64,000 bases of DNA from Candidatus Hartigia pinicola (GTDB lineage Bacteria > Pseudomonadota > Gammaproteobacteria > Enterobacterales > Enterobacteriaceae): positions 1,863,908-1,927,907 of the forward strand of contig CP048208.1 of the NCBI GenBank assembly GCA_020541205.1. Reading direction: 5' to 3'. Positions 1-11,291 of this stretch are shown piece by piece. The notes beneath the pieces were generated by a model. It saw only the letters and a program-made list of their open reading frames with translations, was not told the DNA's origin and searched no databases. Each line of letters starts with the position of its first letter. Position 1 is the first letter of the stretch. The translations under genes were made by a program, and so were the position numbers.

Positions 1-592
1 TTCATGTAAACTATCTTAACTTTAACAAAGTTTCAGTTCTCTAAACATAACATAATCTTTTACTCAATATTAAAAATATATGACCACTTCTTATTCATTA
101 GATTTAGTTCAATACTTTCCACCTGAAATTAAATATTATTACATGCGTCATAATGATAGATATAAGCTTTGCTAAAAATATCAATAACATCTTGAGTGAC
201 TAGTGATCATTATAGTAACTATGAGGAGAATAACATTAAATATCTTATGATAAAATATTTTTAAACACCTAAGTTAATAAATTTTTTGGTTAAATAGGCT
301 CTATCTAATCTCTATCTTCATACATATTTTAATTTTTTGTATTTAAAATCATTTTTAAAACTTTTAGAGTACTTGTCTTTCTAAGAATCTAATCAAATTT
401 TTTATTAATAAGGAGCTATTTAATTCTTTAATAATTACGTATAACCTGCTTATATTATTTTATATAAAATATTTATAATATATGTTTACTTTTGATTTTC
501 TTATTTTTTTCACGCTGTTGTAATTTACGATTTACTATTTAAAATAGGTAATATTAATCTTTCTAATTAACAAAGTATTCATAATATATTTA
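1..592 (-). pseudogene. can: can (carbonic anhydrase) relic, cut by window edge
   Basis: This is a degraded beta-carbonic anhydrase gene, recognised by translating the reverse strand. Around 370-450 it reads RLYVIIKELNSSLLIKNLI where E. coli Can has [20 protein letters not shown]. At the window edge it reads KDYVMFRELKL where Can has HDGLLRDLDV, and about 80-120 it reads VESIELNLMNKKW in register with the region before. The N-terminus near 580-590 keeps NTLL for DTLI. Frame changes and several stops separate these pieces, so no functional protein is possible. In E. coli can lies divergent to yadG, exactly as here. The last roughly 15 codons should lie left of the window. The comparison is to the E. 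coli protein from memory. Confidence 0.85.
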
Positions 593-660
593 TTATCTCT
601 TTTCTGCATAATAGAAAATATGACTATACTGTTATATTACATCTAAATAATTTTCAGCAT

Positions 661-668
661 AAAGGTGT
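661..668 (+). promoter_or_regulatory. ribosome binding site of yadG
   Basis: AAAGGTGT lies 8 bases before the ATG at 677. It decides the start: a GTG at 665 is in frame, but it lies inside this site, and the protein starting at 677 (MHYALEL) matches the E. coli YadG start (MTIALEL). Confidence 0.7.
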
Positions 669-676
669 TTTTATAT

Positions 677-1618
677 ATGCATTATGCACTTGAGCTATCA
701 AAACTAACTAAAACCTATTCAGATGGCATAGTAGCGCTAAAGGGAATCACGCTAAGTATTGAAAATGGTGATTTTTATGCATTACTTGGACCCAATGGTT
801 CCGGTAAATCAACTACAATAGGAATAATCACTTCATTAATAAACAAAACCAGTGGTTCAGTGAAAGTATTTAATTATGACTTAGATCAACATGTTGATTT
901 AGTTAAACAAAACATAGGATTAGTTCCACAAGAATTTAACTTTAATCCATTTAAAACAGTATTACAAATTCTAATTAATCAAGCGGGTTATTATGGCGTG
1001 TCGCGTACAATAGCTCATCAACGTGCAAAAATCTATCTCTCTCAATTAGATTTATGGGAAAAACGAGATCAACACGCTCGTAATCTATCTGGAGGAATGA
1101 AACGACGATTAATGCTCGCACGTGCCTTAATACACAAACCTAAATTACTTATTCTTGATGAGCCAACAGCAGGTGTGGATATTGAATTACGTCGCTCGAT
1201 GCAAATATTTTTAAAAAAATTAAATGCACAGGGCACGACCGTCCTGTTAACCACACATTATCTTGAAGAAGCGGAAATGTTATGTCGTAATATTGGATTT
1301 ATTCAAAATGGTAAACTAGTTAAAAATACCAGTATGAAAAAACTATTAAGTCAATTAGAATCTGAAACTTTTATTTTTGATCTCGGTACAAAAAACGTAA
1401 TTCCTCAACTACAAGGATATGAAACACGCTTAATTGATACCTCAACGTTAGAAGTGGATGTAAAAAGAAAACAAGGCTTGAATGGAGTATTTCGTCAACT
1501 AAATGAGCAACACATTCAAATTTTAAGCATGCGTAACAAAGTAAACCGATTAGAGGAATTATTTATAAACTTCATTAAAAAAGATAATGACATAAACTAT
1601 GCGGAGGAAACGTTATGA
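677..1618 (+). CDS. yadG: YadG, ABC transporter ATP-binding subunit
   Basis: ATPase subunit of the YadG-YadH ABC exporter on the inner face of the cytoplasmic membrane; its substrate is not established. From the chosen ATG the protein has 313 residues (E. coli 308). Walker A GPNGSGKST lies at about 38-46, the signature LSGGMKRR at 137-144, Walker B LLILDEP at 157-163 and the switch histidine in TTHYLEE near 194, so all catalytic motifs are intact. A GTG four codons upstream is possible but is rejected because it sits in the Shine-Dalgarno. The stop overlaps the yadH start by four bases (ATGA), which implies translational coupling. Its survival between dead can and dead panD suggests the exporter is under selection. 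Confidence 0.97.
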   Translation: MHYALELSKLTKTYSDGIVALKGITLSIENGDFYALLGPNGSGKSTTIGIITSLINKTSGSVKVFNYDLDQHVDLVKQNIGLVPQEFNFNPFKTVLQILINQAGYYGVSRTIAHQRAKIYLSQLDLWEKRDQHARNLSGGMKRRLMLARALIHKPKLLILDEPTAGVDIELRRSMQIFLKKLNAQGTTVLLTTHYLEEAEMLCRNIGFIQNGKLVKNTSMKKLLSQLESETFIFDLGTKNVIPQLQGYETRLIDTSTLEVDVKRKQGLNGVFRQLNEQHIQILSMRNKVNRLEELFINFIKKDNDINYAEETL

Positions 1619-2385
1619 TGTTTCTATATTGGATCTCGTTAAAAACGATTTGGATTAAAGAAATTAAGCGTTTTAGCCGTATTTGGATGCAAACTTTACT
1701 ACCACCTATTATTACAATGTCTCTTTATTTTATCATTTTTGGTAATTTAATGGGCTCAAGAATTGGTAACATGGGAGGAGTGGATTATATGCACTTTATT
1801 GTGCCCGGTCTCATTATGATGTCGTTAATAACAAACTCTTATTCCAATGTATGCTCTTCATTTTTTTGTTCTAAATTTCAAAAAAATATTGAAGAACTAC
1901 TTATTGCACCTGTACCTACACATGTTATTATTATTGGTTTTGTTGGTGGTGGTGTAGTACGTGGGATTTTAGTTGGCTTATTAGTTACTATTGTATCGCT
2001 ATGTTTTATTCCCTTGCAAGTTTATTCATGGACGATTGTTATTATTACCCTATTCTTAACAGCAGTTGTTTTTTCTCTAGCCGGATTATTAAATGCAATT
2101 TTTGCTAAAACTTTTGATGATATTAGTATTATTCCAACTTTTTTTTTGACACCATTAACTTATTTTGGCGGTGTATTTTACACAATATCATTATTGCCAG
2201 AATTTTGGCAATCAATATCAAAGTTAAATCCACTTGTATATATGATAAATGGTTTTAGATATGGTTTTTTAGGCATTTCTGACATATCAATCCTAGGAAC
2301 ATTAGGAGTATTAATAATTTTGTTAATTGTTTTTTACTTATTAAATTGGTACTTAATTAAGCAAGGATGCGGGTTAAGAAGTTAA
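1615..2385 (+). CDS. yadH: YadH, ABC-2 type transporter permease
   Basis: Membrane subunit that partners YadG. It is 256 residues, the same as E. coli YadH, and collinear with it (for example NIEELLIAPVPTHVIIIGFV and FDDISIIPTFFLTPLTYFGG). About six hydrophobic segments are visible, beginning near residues 28-50, 60-80, 105-130, 136-160, 167-190 and 226-250, as expected of an ABC-2 permease. Its ATG overlaps the yadG stop. The family is used for export of polyketides, polysaccharides or lipids, but the substrate of YadGH is unknown. No clear terminator follows; only a weak AT-rich inverted repeat is present around 2,393-2,425. Confidence 0.97.
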   Translation: MMFLYWISLKTIWIKEIKRFSRIWMQTLLPPIITMSLYFIIFGNLMGSRIGNMGGVDYMHFIVPGLIMMSLITNSYSNVCSSFFCSKFQKNIEELLIAPVPTHVIIIGFVGGGVVRGILVGLLVTIVSLCFIPLQVYSWTIVIITLFLTAVVFSLAGLLNAIFAKTFDDISIIPTFFLTPLTYFGGVFYTISLLPEFWQSISKLNPLVYMINGFRYGFLGISDISILGTLGVLIILLIVFYLLNWYLIKQGCGLRS

Positions 2386-2479
2386 CTTTATAATATTCTC
2401 ATTTTATTAATAAGAATTATTTAATATCTAAAATATTATGATACTAGTTAATTATAGTAGATTCCAGAAAACTTAAAAA

Positions 2480-2822
2480 GTAAAATGTACAATACTAAGA
2501 ACAATAATCTATTCATTAAAGAAAATCATTCAACCTATAATAAAAGGTAAAATATGTTCTTGAATCAATAAAAGCAGTTAAGATAATATAGTCACAATTA
2601 AAAAATTTTTTTAATATATTAATTTCAAACTAATGAAGTAAATTCTTTGTACTTAAAAACCTCGATATTATCAACAATTAACTAAAGAAATATATATGCA
2701 ATATCTCTATATTGAGTCAGTAAAAAGCTGTTTAACAAATTAATCCTTAAAATATATATAGTATTGCCATATTTTAATTATGAATAACCATTAATGTGAA
2801 CTAATAAAAAATGTACGATAAT
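2480..2822 (-). pseudogene. panD: panD (aspartate decarboxylase) relic
   Basis: Relic of aspartate 1-decarboxylase, which makes beta-alanine for pantothenate. Reverse-strand reading gives IIVHFLL for the start MIRTMLQ (about 2,800-2,822), then NIEVFKY where E. coli has NGKRFSTY, FISLK for IISVN, IVTILS for IVIIAS, and after a one-base slip RTYFTFYYRLND for RTWRPNVAYFEGDN. The maturation-site serine region (YEGSC) is ruined (KYGNT). Stops and a small deletion are present. Its place next to yadH and before panC and panB is the ancestral enterobacterial order. Confidence 0.8.
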
Positions 2823-3019
2823 ATATTTATCTAAATAAAATACATTTAAGATGAATTTAATTAGAACTCTCAATTGATTATAACTATAATGATATGCAAT
2901 TAATCTTTATTATTCAGTAAAATGTTACGTAATTATATAGACTTCTCATACCCTCAATGCTGTATTAGACTTAATAATAAAATGTGCTAATAAGATAAAA
3001 TTAATAATATTCATTAACC

Positions 3020-3872
3020 TTACTTATCGGATACGTAATCACAAAACTATAGAAATTTTACTCAAACTTACTAGTTAAATAGAAAAATATCTCATTTTTA
3101 ACTTTTAGTAAGATTTTTTAAATCAACGTTAAATCGCTTTTTTTAAAAATATTATTGTTAATAACATCACTAAGTGAGATGATATAAATTACTAATTTTT
3201 AAATAAATTAATAAATAATTCATAAATTTAATAAAGAAAATTTAGTAAGACTTATTGCTTACTTTCAAATATCGCTTGATATAAATTATGACAAAATATC
3301 TAAAATTTTTATTGTTTATAATGAAAAGCAAACTTTTGCATTGAAATTTTGGATTTCGTATTTAATGTCATACTATTTTAATGTAGCTTCTACTTTGTAG
3401 TATACTCTATTTTAAAACTTATTAGGTTATAATAAATTTTTAATGTTGATACGCTCATACCTCGATTATGTGACAGATCTTAGTTAACATAACCCCGAAT
3501 CATAAATATAGGTCAGTACATCCTTATAAGAATTATCTGAATATTAATAAACAAATGAATGACTCAGCTTAGTGAGTAATGAGACATAACAACAGAACCC
3601 GCTTTAAACTCACATATTTTCATATACTGAAAATATGACTAACTCTTAGCGTGATACCCTATTCCTTCAATATTTTATATATGTAATATGAATGAATTAA
3701 AAGAAAAAGCTTTCGAAATTCATGGTTTTATTTACTCTACAATACTTTCTACTTTGTGATAAAAATGTACGTACATACTTTACCGTATAAAAACTAAACT
3801 TAATCTATCTATGTGTTAATAGATAAAATAAAAAATCAAAGCAACAGTGTAACAACAGAGTTTTCACACTAA
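3020..3872 (-). pseudogene. panC: panC (pantothenate synthetase) relic
   Basis: Relic of the enzyme that joins pantoate and beta-alanine. From about 3,795 leftward, 38 codons align without a gap to E. coli PanC 25-62, with T29 kept in the VPTMG motif (here FYTVK) and SFFF for SIFV. Further left, TYIYDSGL stands for TYVDVPGL and, after a slip, SVSTL for GVSTI near 3,430-3,450. The ATP-binding HxGH element is lost. Internal stops are frequent. The extent is inferred from the usual 284-codon length and matches the space available. Confidence 0.8.
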
Positions 3873-3889
3873 TAATACATAAATTATTT

Positions 3890-4750
<861 letters not shown>

Positions 4751-5299
4751 TAAAAAAGCAATATAATCATAAACAGAAATAAATAACTACATAAATGAAT
4801 TAAAAACTAAAAATTATATTACTATAGTGTGTATAAACTTACAATCACACTATTATTATAATAAGAATTATAATACAATCAGTATCATATAGATACTTGT
4901 AAAGTAATTATGAAAAAATATTTGTTATTCTTATCTACATTATATAATAATATTATTTTTTTCCTTGACGTACAAATCATCCACTAAAATGATGCTAAAA
5001 TCTATTTTATTTTAATAAATTAATGAAAAACTATTGATTATTCTTGATATTATTAATATCAATACATTTAGATTTAAAGATCTAATCATGTGATCTGTAA
5101 TACTATGGTTGTATATTTTAATATTTAAAAAAATAATTAGATTTTGCTTATGTTGATAATTAACTTTTTTATTTATCTATATTTTAAATATTTACTACTT
5201 AGTAGTATTTAATTTATAAATAAAATGAATATAGTTCGGCTAATAATATACACATCACAATCATACTGTTTATTTATACTATTTAGTATTATATTTCTT
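4751..5299. other. decayed spacer; expected folK position
   Basis: No open frame and no relic I can align. Between panB and pcnB, enterobacteria carry folK on this strand, so a folK relic is expected here, but I could not read one. Confidence 0.5.
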
Positions 5300-6520
5300 A
5301 AAATTACAGATCAAAAATTAATCTGTTGCAACTCCAAGTGAGTAACGTGATTTTTCTGATTTTTAATTAAAGATCTACCAGACGTAAATATATCAATAAA
5401 TTCTTAACCCTTATTGTTATAAATTTATAGAATTAATAAAAATATTAAACTTACAGTTAAAAACTACTTATTCATTGAATGTATAATTTAATTAATCTTC
5501 ACTTATCAATCAAAAGGAAGACAACATTTGAATATAAAATTATATAATCATTTTTTTAATTTAGAAAATAACTGCATTTTTAGTAAAAACTAAATCAGAC
5601 TAAATAAAACTTAGTAAATATTTATAAAACTTAACACTCTACAATACACTAGTACTATTTATCTTTTCTAATATTAATGATAGTCCAGCTACTTTTTATA
5701 ATCATCTATTAACATATGATCATTATAAGATTGTAATTAAAAATAAAAAATAAAATTAATACTGTAATATGCAATTTTTAAGAACTTGTTTAATTTTTAT
5801 AAAATAGAAAAAAATAATACTTCATTCATTAACAAAAAAAATCTTTACATACCTTTTTTAGTTTTTCTAGATATTCTCAACATATATTCAGGTAATTTAA
5901 ATAATTTTTTCAAAAGATAAAGATAAAAATAGATTCAAAATATAAAATTCATAAATATTTTTTCTATTACGAGTGGGAAGTAGATATTATGCATTTCCAT
6001 CCAAAAAAAATTGCGTCCGTATCATCTGACAGGTTATAAAAGATATTTTTTATGTTAGTAATTTTTTGATAGTAAAGCTATCAAAATCTTTTTTTCTTTA
6101 TAATTTCTTTATTCTTACAGAATTTTCATTAAGTAAAATTTGACTGTCTACTGCAATGTGTTATTTATAACTAAAACCTTTTGATTTTGCATGATGACTT
6201 TTCAGGAAATGTCTTTACTTTTAACAATTTTTATTCGTTATCATAATCATGAATAAAAATCACTAAAAAAGGAAAACCGTCTCACAATCATAATGCAAGT
6301 AAAAAAGTTTAAAGAATAAAAACACACATTATAGTAGACACTATATTTTCATTGAATGGAATTACAGTTATACGAATAAATACTAAAAAAAATCTCAACA
6401 ATTGTATACTAAGTGAAAATCATTTTTATACATCAACATGTGTTATACATATCTATTACAAAGATAACATATTTGCAGATGATGCACGCTGTATACTCAA
6501 AGATATTATTAAGATAACAA
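5300..6520 (-). pseudogene. pcnB: pcnB (poly(A) polymerase) relic, probable
   Basis: Between 5,308 and 5,414 the reverse strand reads RVKNLLIYLRLVDL, a stop, LKIRKITLL, then a segment ending IFDL. This is in register with the E. coli PcnB stretch from TTLTRDIWQLQLRM through SRRQGKRAWKLLEHP to YDLL (about residue 370 of 465). Only that piece is recognised. The 5' part would reach about 6,520 if full length, and the 3' end would lie below 5,300. The order panD-panC-panB-(folK)-pcnB supports the call. Loss of PcnB would remove the main polyadenylation enzyme for RNA decay. Confidence 0.58.
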
Positions 6521-6973
6521 AAAAAATAATAAAATTTATGTTTTGTAGATCATCACTAAATATTAGGTGATGGCGATTTATATTAATTGTTTGTCTAAAA
6601 TATTATTAATATCTCTAGTAAAGAATGATCAATATCAACATACATACTTTAGAATTTTTAAGCTAATATTTTATTATTTTTAAATTCATAAAATGCTAAA
6701 CGTGTGTGATTCTTTTGATGTTAAATTTTATAAATGCTCAACTTTAATATTTTTAGAAAACTATCTTGAGTCATAACGATAACTAATTTATTATTGTTAA
6801 TACACTGAAATAATTTTATTTATATAGGCGATAAACTTACTCTAATCAAAAAAAATCAAGTTTAAGTAATATATTACCCTATAACTCAAATGACAGACTT
6901 TTAAATAAATATGTGCAATATAAAATGGTCTATAAGACAAAATAATATTTTACATTTGCATAATAATAGCAAG
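6521..6973. other. spacer with no recognised content
   Basis: AT-rich stretch between the presumed start of the pcnB relic and the end of gpt. Ancestral gene order changes somewhere here, from the yadGH-pan block to the gpt block. I see no gene, terminator or repeat. Confidence 0.5.
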
Positions 6974-7513
6974 TTATATATCAATTTTATTGAGTGTATG
7001 CAAGCAACGGAATTGAGATGTATGACCAACATAACTCATAGAAACATTTTTTCTTTCCTGTTCACATAAAGGCTTAACAAAACTAACTCCCATGTCCCAT
7101 GGCTGTTCAATCCATGTATCTTGAGTAATATTTATAATATAGTCGTCTACTAAATGACGACCTTTAGGCTTTGTAAATAGAGTAACAAAATATGCTTTGG
7201 GGTACATATTACGAATTACTTTTGCAGTGCCTCCTGTATCTACTAAATCATCAATAATAATAAAACCCTTCCCATCACTTTCAACACGTTTAATAACGTT
7301 AAGTTCTCGCAGATTATCATGATCATAACTTGAAATACATAAAGTATCAACATAGCGAATACCCAACTCGCGTGCAAGAAGCGCGCCTGGTATTAAACCA
7401 CCGCGGCTAACTGCAATGATTCCAGACCATTGATTGACAGGTAATAACCTTTTTGCGAGTTCACGGGCATACATTTGTAACATATCCCACGTTACGATAT
7501 ATTTTTTACTCAT
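6974..7513 (-). CDS. gpt: Gpt, xanthine-guanine phosphoribosyltransferase, C-terminally extended
   Basis: Purine salvage enzyme that converts guanine and xanthine with PRPP to GMP and XMP at the membrane-cytosol interface. The start at 7,513 gives [12 protein letters not shown], matching E. coli [12 protein letters not shown]; a longer frame reaching 7,627 is rejected because its first 38 residues are low-complexity and unlike the family. The PRPP motif [12 protein letters not shown] and the dimer/active-site segment [18 protein letters not shown] are intact. The protein is 179 residues against 152 in E. coli: after [11 protein letters not shown] the normal end is replaced by about 27 unrelated residues, the mark of a lost stop codon. 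No ligand residue lies in that tail. Confidence 0.95.
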   Translation of the reverse strand: MSKKYIVTWDMLQMYARELAKRLLPVNQWSGIIAVSRGGLIPGALLARELGIRYVDTLCISSYDHDNLRELNVIKRVESDGKGFIIIDDLVDTGGTAKVIRNMYPKAYFVTLFTKPKGRHLVDDYIINITQDTWIEQPWDMGVSFVKPLCEQERKNVSMSYVGHTSQFRCLHTLNKIDI

Positions 7514-7649
7514 AAAATTCAAGCCCCAGATGCTTAGTAAAACTGAAATATATCTTACGAAAAAAATTATATAAAAATATAATAATTTTGCACAATAAAA
7601 ACTCGAAAAATATTTATTATTTAGCATTCATAACGCTTACTCTGATTAA

Positions 7650-8803
7650 TATCTTTTATCCTTTCATGTTCTCAGTGTGACAATAATACTAACTGCATTC
7701 ATCACTGAGTAATGCACGTTCATAAATAATCTTAACTCATTCTTAGTCTCAATAAGATTGTTTTAAATACGTATTAATTAGAATTAATAAAAGTTATATA
7801 TTCATTATTTATCGTTTTATTGATAGCATATATAATAAAATTATTAATCATATTGCCTAGAGTATCTATCTACGTTTTACAATTACGATAATTTTAAAAA
7901 AATTAGTTTTTTTAAAATCTTATTTAAAATCTTTTCAATGATAACTGTTTGATACATATTATCAGAATAGTACATACCTAAAAAAATAACATCAGTAAAT
8001 TAATAAATTAAAGAAGTATCACTGATCAGTAAAAACACACACATTCCAAGCAGTAAAAATCCTATGATACAAAGGTAGTGTGATAACTAGAACATGCTTA
8101 ATTAAACCATTATACTGTTTTAGTGTTTTTAAAAAAATCGTTTTTCTTTTGTATCTGTACTTCACAGTGTGATTAAATTTATTAGAACATTAAAGTTTCA
8201 GTACTTTTAATTTTATATAGCGCAGCTCATGTCAATAGACTAACATTTAAAAAAAATTAGTATAAGTTGTGTTTGTTTATTCTAAGTCTGGTGCCATAAT
8301 ACGACTAAAAGATAACAGAATGATATATTGAAATAGGTAATATAGATAAAGATTTTATGCTAAGTATAGCATAAAATCCATTCTTCTTATTATTGTATGT
8401 CTGAATTAAAACAATTCATCTTTTTTAAGATGAGAAATATTAAATATTTTCTTCAATCACGCTCATGATTTAGTCATATTAAAATTAAAATAATATTTTA
8501 TAAACAAAAAATTTAAATAAATAAATTTATAAATTTTTTATTTACTAATGTAATATATATATTATTAATTGCTCATTTATAATATCATTTCATGTTAATA
8601 TATTTTATATTAAGATCACTAGATTATTTAGATTATTATTTACATGTTCATCACTCTAAGTAATATACCTTTCACTGAAATAAAACTTAAGAAAAATTTA
8701 AAATTATCGTGTCAGTATATTACCATAAATGTTTATATATAAAAATTTATATTATATAACTATAGTGCAGTTTTATTGTTTATTTTATTATTTCGTGAAT
8801 GAT
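7650..8803 (+). pseudogene. pepD: pepD relic, tentative
   Basis: Tentative relic of aminoacyl-histidine dipeptidase. At the right end the forward strand reads KCLYIKIY and, after a slip, NYSAVLLFILLFRE then a stop at about 8,803, where E. coli PepD ends EQVHIESVGHYWTLLTELLK followed by EIPAK. Nothing upstream could be aligned by eye, and the available space is shorter than the usual 1,458 bases, so deletions are implied. In E. coli pepD and gpt are neighbours transcribed divergently, as they would be here. Confidence 0.42.
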
Positions 8804-8894
8804 AATTAGATTAAAAATGTGATCAAAATACTTTTATATAAATAGATACTATAGAACGCTGAACGCTACAGTATTAAATAAATTTAATTTAAAA

Positions 8895-9698
8895 TTAACA
8901 TTTTAACACTTCAGATAGTTCGTTACGCATAATAAATAACATGTGCTGAACAATTCGTGGGCTACCTGCAACTAAATTACCAGATATTAAATAGTTATGA
9001 TTACCAATAAAATCTGTTATAATGCCTCCAGATTCACGCATAATAAGTTCGCCTCCCATAAAGTCCCAAGGTTTTAAACCAATCTCAAAATAAGCATCAA
9101 CACGACCAGCAGCTATATAACATAAATCTAATGCAGAAGAACCTGTACGACGGAAGTCTGCACATCTTTCAAAAATTTTTCTCATAATATTCATATAAAC
9201 AACTGCGTGTTGTTTATACTTAAAAGGAAAACCTGTAGCAATGATAGCACCCTTCAACTCACGAGCATCTGCACCGCGCAAACGATAACCATTTAACTGT
9301 GAACCTTGACCACGTACAGCACTAAATAATTCATTACGCATTGGATCATAAACAACAGCAACTTCTGTACGTCCATGAATACGTACAGCAATAGAAATAG
9401 CAAAATGAGGAAAATTTTTTGTAAAGTTAGTAGTACCGTCTAATGGATCAATGACCCATTGAATATTATTATTTTTACCTAATAACTCGCCGCTTTCTTC
9501 AGAAAAGATTGTGTGTTCAGGGTAATATTGTCGGATGACTTCAATAATAAGATGTTCACATTCATGATCAATATTCGTAACAAAATCGTTCGCACCTTTC
9601 TTCGTAATTTGAACATTATTAGGCATTTCATAACTTTTAGTTATATGATTACTAGCCTTACGTGCAGCACGTATAGCGATATTAAGTATCGGATGCAT
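8895..9698 (-). CDS. suhB: SuhB, inositol-1-monophosphatase family protein
   Basis: A Mg-dependent phosphatase fold that hydrolyses inositol monophosphate; in E. coli it also joins the rRNA antitermination complex with NusA and RNA polymerase. It is 267 residues, identical in length to E. coli. Metal and substrate motifs are intact: EESG at 67-70, DPLDGTTNF at 84-92 and WDFMGGELIMRESGG near 215. The start is supported by TGGAAA eight bases upstream and by MHPILNIAIRAARKA matching the family start. It is divergent from the trmJ relic and iscS, as in E. coli. Retention beside the transcription core fits the antitermination role, though that is inference. Confidence 0.96.
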   Translation of the reverse strand: MHPILNIAIRAARKASNHITKSYEMPNNVQITKKGANDFVTNIDHECEHLIIEVIRQYYPEHTIFSEESGELLGKNNNIQWVIDPLDGTTNFTKNFPHFAISIAVRIHGRTEVAVVYDPMRNELFSAVRGQGSQLNGYRLRGADARELKGAIIATGFPFKYKQHAVVYMNIMRKIFERCADFRRTGSSALDLCYIAAGRVDAYFEIGLKPWDFMGGELIMRESGGIITDFIGNHNYLISGNLVAGSPRIVQHMLFIMRNELSEVLKC

Positions 9699-10555
9699 GA
9701 GATTTCCACTAAAATATTCAACAACTAAAATGCTGAATACATAAATATATAACAGTTTATTGAAATAATCAATTTATGTGCAAAATAACGACGCTTTTAT
9801 TACAACTTATAATATATATAGTAATATTGCATGATCTATATTGATACCTTATATACTATCAATACAGCAATTAACAGTCTTTATGTGATCATAAACAAGA
9901 TGGTTCATTTGCATCTAATGAATGTCATTATCAACTAGATTGACATGTTATTACTGTATTCAAAGTACAGCTACAAATATTATAATTTAATAACGTTACT
10001 ATTATACATATATTATATAATACATTAGGAGAGATATAAAATTCTTAATTTACTTGCGTATATATCCAAAAAAAACTCTATTTCTTTGAAAAATAGTAAT
10101 GTTCACTACATTCTCAAATAGCGATCTACATAAAAATATCATAATATGTTAAATAATGAAGTAAATACAGATAAAAAATAAAATAATTGTAAAATCCGGA
10201 ATTTAATGATTATATTATAACCAATGCTGAATATTTATACATCTAAAGAACTTATTTTTTAGCTAAAAATACAATATGACTTCAGAATGCAAAAGAATGA
10301 AATACAAAATTTTAAAAAATATCCAACATTTTGATATATCTTTTGAAAAGATTCCAGGATTTATGATGGATTCGTAACGTTCACTTAGTGCTAATTATAA
10401 ATAAATTAAAACGATCATTTACTCACACAAGCATTAAAACGTAAAAAACTATATATTTTATCTAACATACAATCAATAAAAATAAGAAAAGAATAAATTA
10501 CTATTCTGTAAATGCGTAAATAATATGTGACTAAATGAGTCAAATAACCCCTCTC
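9699..10555. other. decayed spacer between suhB and the trmJ relic
   Basis: About 850 bases without an open frame or recognised relic. In E. coli suhB and trmJ are only about a hundred bases apart, so this is longer than expected. It may hold an inserted or displaced gene now unreadable, or expanded AT-rich sequence. Confidence 0.5.
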
Positions 10556-11291
10556 TTATATTGTAAGCAAGTTTTATTACATTTACATAAAAGAAGATTA
10601 TTATACTATGTTTTCTATTTTGAAAAAATGATAAAATTACGACCACCATAAATCAAGCTATTCTTTCTCAGGTGATGAATGTAATTTAAAAATCTTTAAA
10701 TTCTATAGATTAATAATTAATAAAGAAAATTTCTTAGGTTAAGATAACAGAAATAGATTGGTAAAATATTTACAAAGCAAACTGAGAAACAAAATAATTA
10801 ATTCTTTAAAAAGCATATTTAGAATTACTTCAAACGTAATTATTTATATATTTTATTAAAATAATAACATCTACAGTAGCCACGTGAGTTAAGAAATGTC
10901 AATATATTCAATTCTTATTTTTTGAATAACCTAAATATACATACTCTCTGAAATTGCTATATTTAATAGTATCTTCAGTATTTTCTTACTAAAATGGCCT
11001 ATAAATACTAACGTCACAAAACGAAATTAAATATTTAAATAGTTCTTACCGTATCTTTTAGATACTTCGATATATTAGCTAAACTAATTATATTTAACTA
11101 TCTAAATCTTGAAGCTTAAATTGACAGCATGGAGTTGATTACGTTTTATCATTTTTACAATTAAAACTAGCATCTTATATACAGGATCCGAACATATTTC
11201 ACGCGCATTACTTCCTAATCTGATAACAAATTTTTATGCATGAACTAAAATTTTATGAAAGACATACACTGAAACGATACACTATATTAAT
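10556..11291 (+). pseudogene. trmJ: trmJ (tRNA Cm32/Um32 methyltransferase) relic
   Basis: At about 11,177-11,215 the forward strand reads IYRIRTYFTRIT, in register with E. coli TrmJ MNKLRRLFTRAR; slightly upstream DSMEL stands for DDLER. Multiple stops interrupt the frame. The limits are projected from the 246-codon length of the E. coli protein. The position is right: divergent from suhB and upstream of iscR-iscS in E. coli. TrmJ methylates the ribose of nucleotide 32 in several tRNAs and is dispensable in E. coli. Confidence 0.62.

Noticed and set aside
6352-6570. 72-codon open frame on the forward strand
   Set aside because: Composition is typical of AT-rich drift, there is no ribosome site, and it lies antisense to the expected 5' part of the pcnB relic.
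7514-7627. Longer N-terminus for gpt
   Set aside because: The extra 38 residues are low-complexity; the family start is [12 protein letters not shown] at 7,513.
11102-11235. 44-codon reverse open frame reading RLGSNAREICSDPVYKM and on
   Set aside because: It looked gene-like, but the forward strand of the same bases aligns with TrmJ (IYRIRTYFTRIT for MNKLRRLFTRAR) in the ancestral position, so this is the antisense shadow of a relic.
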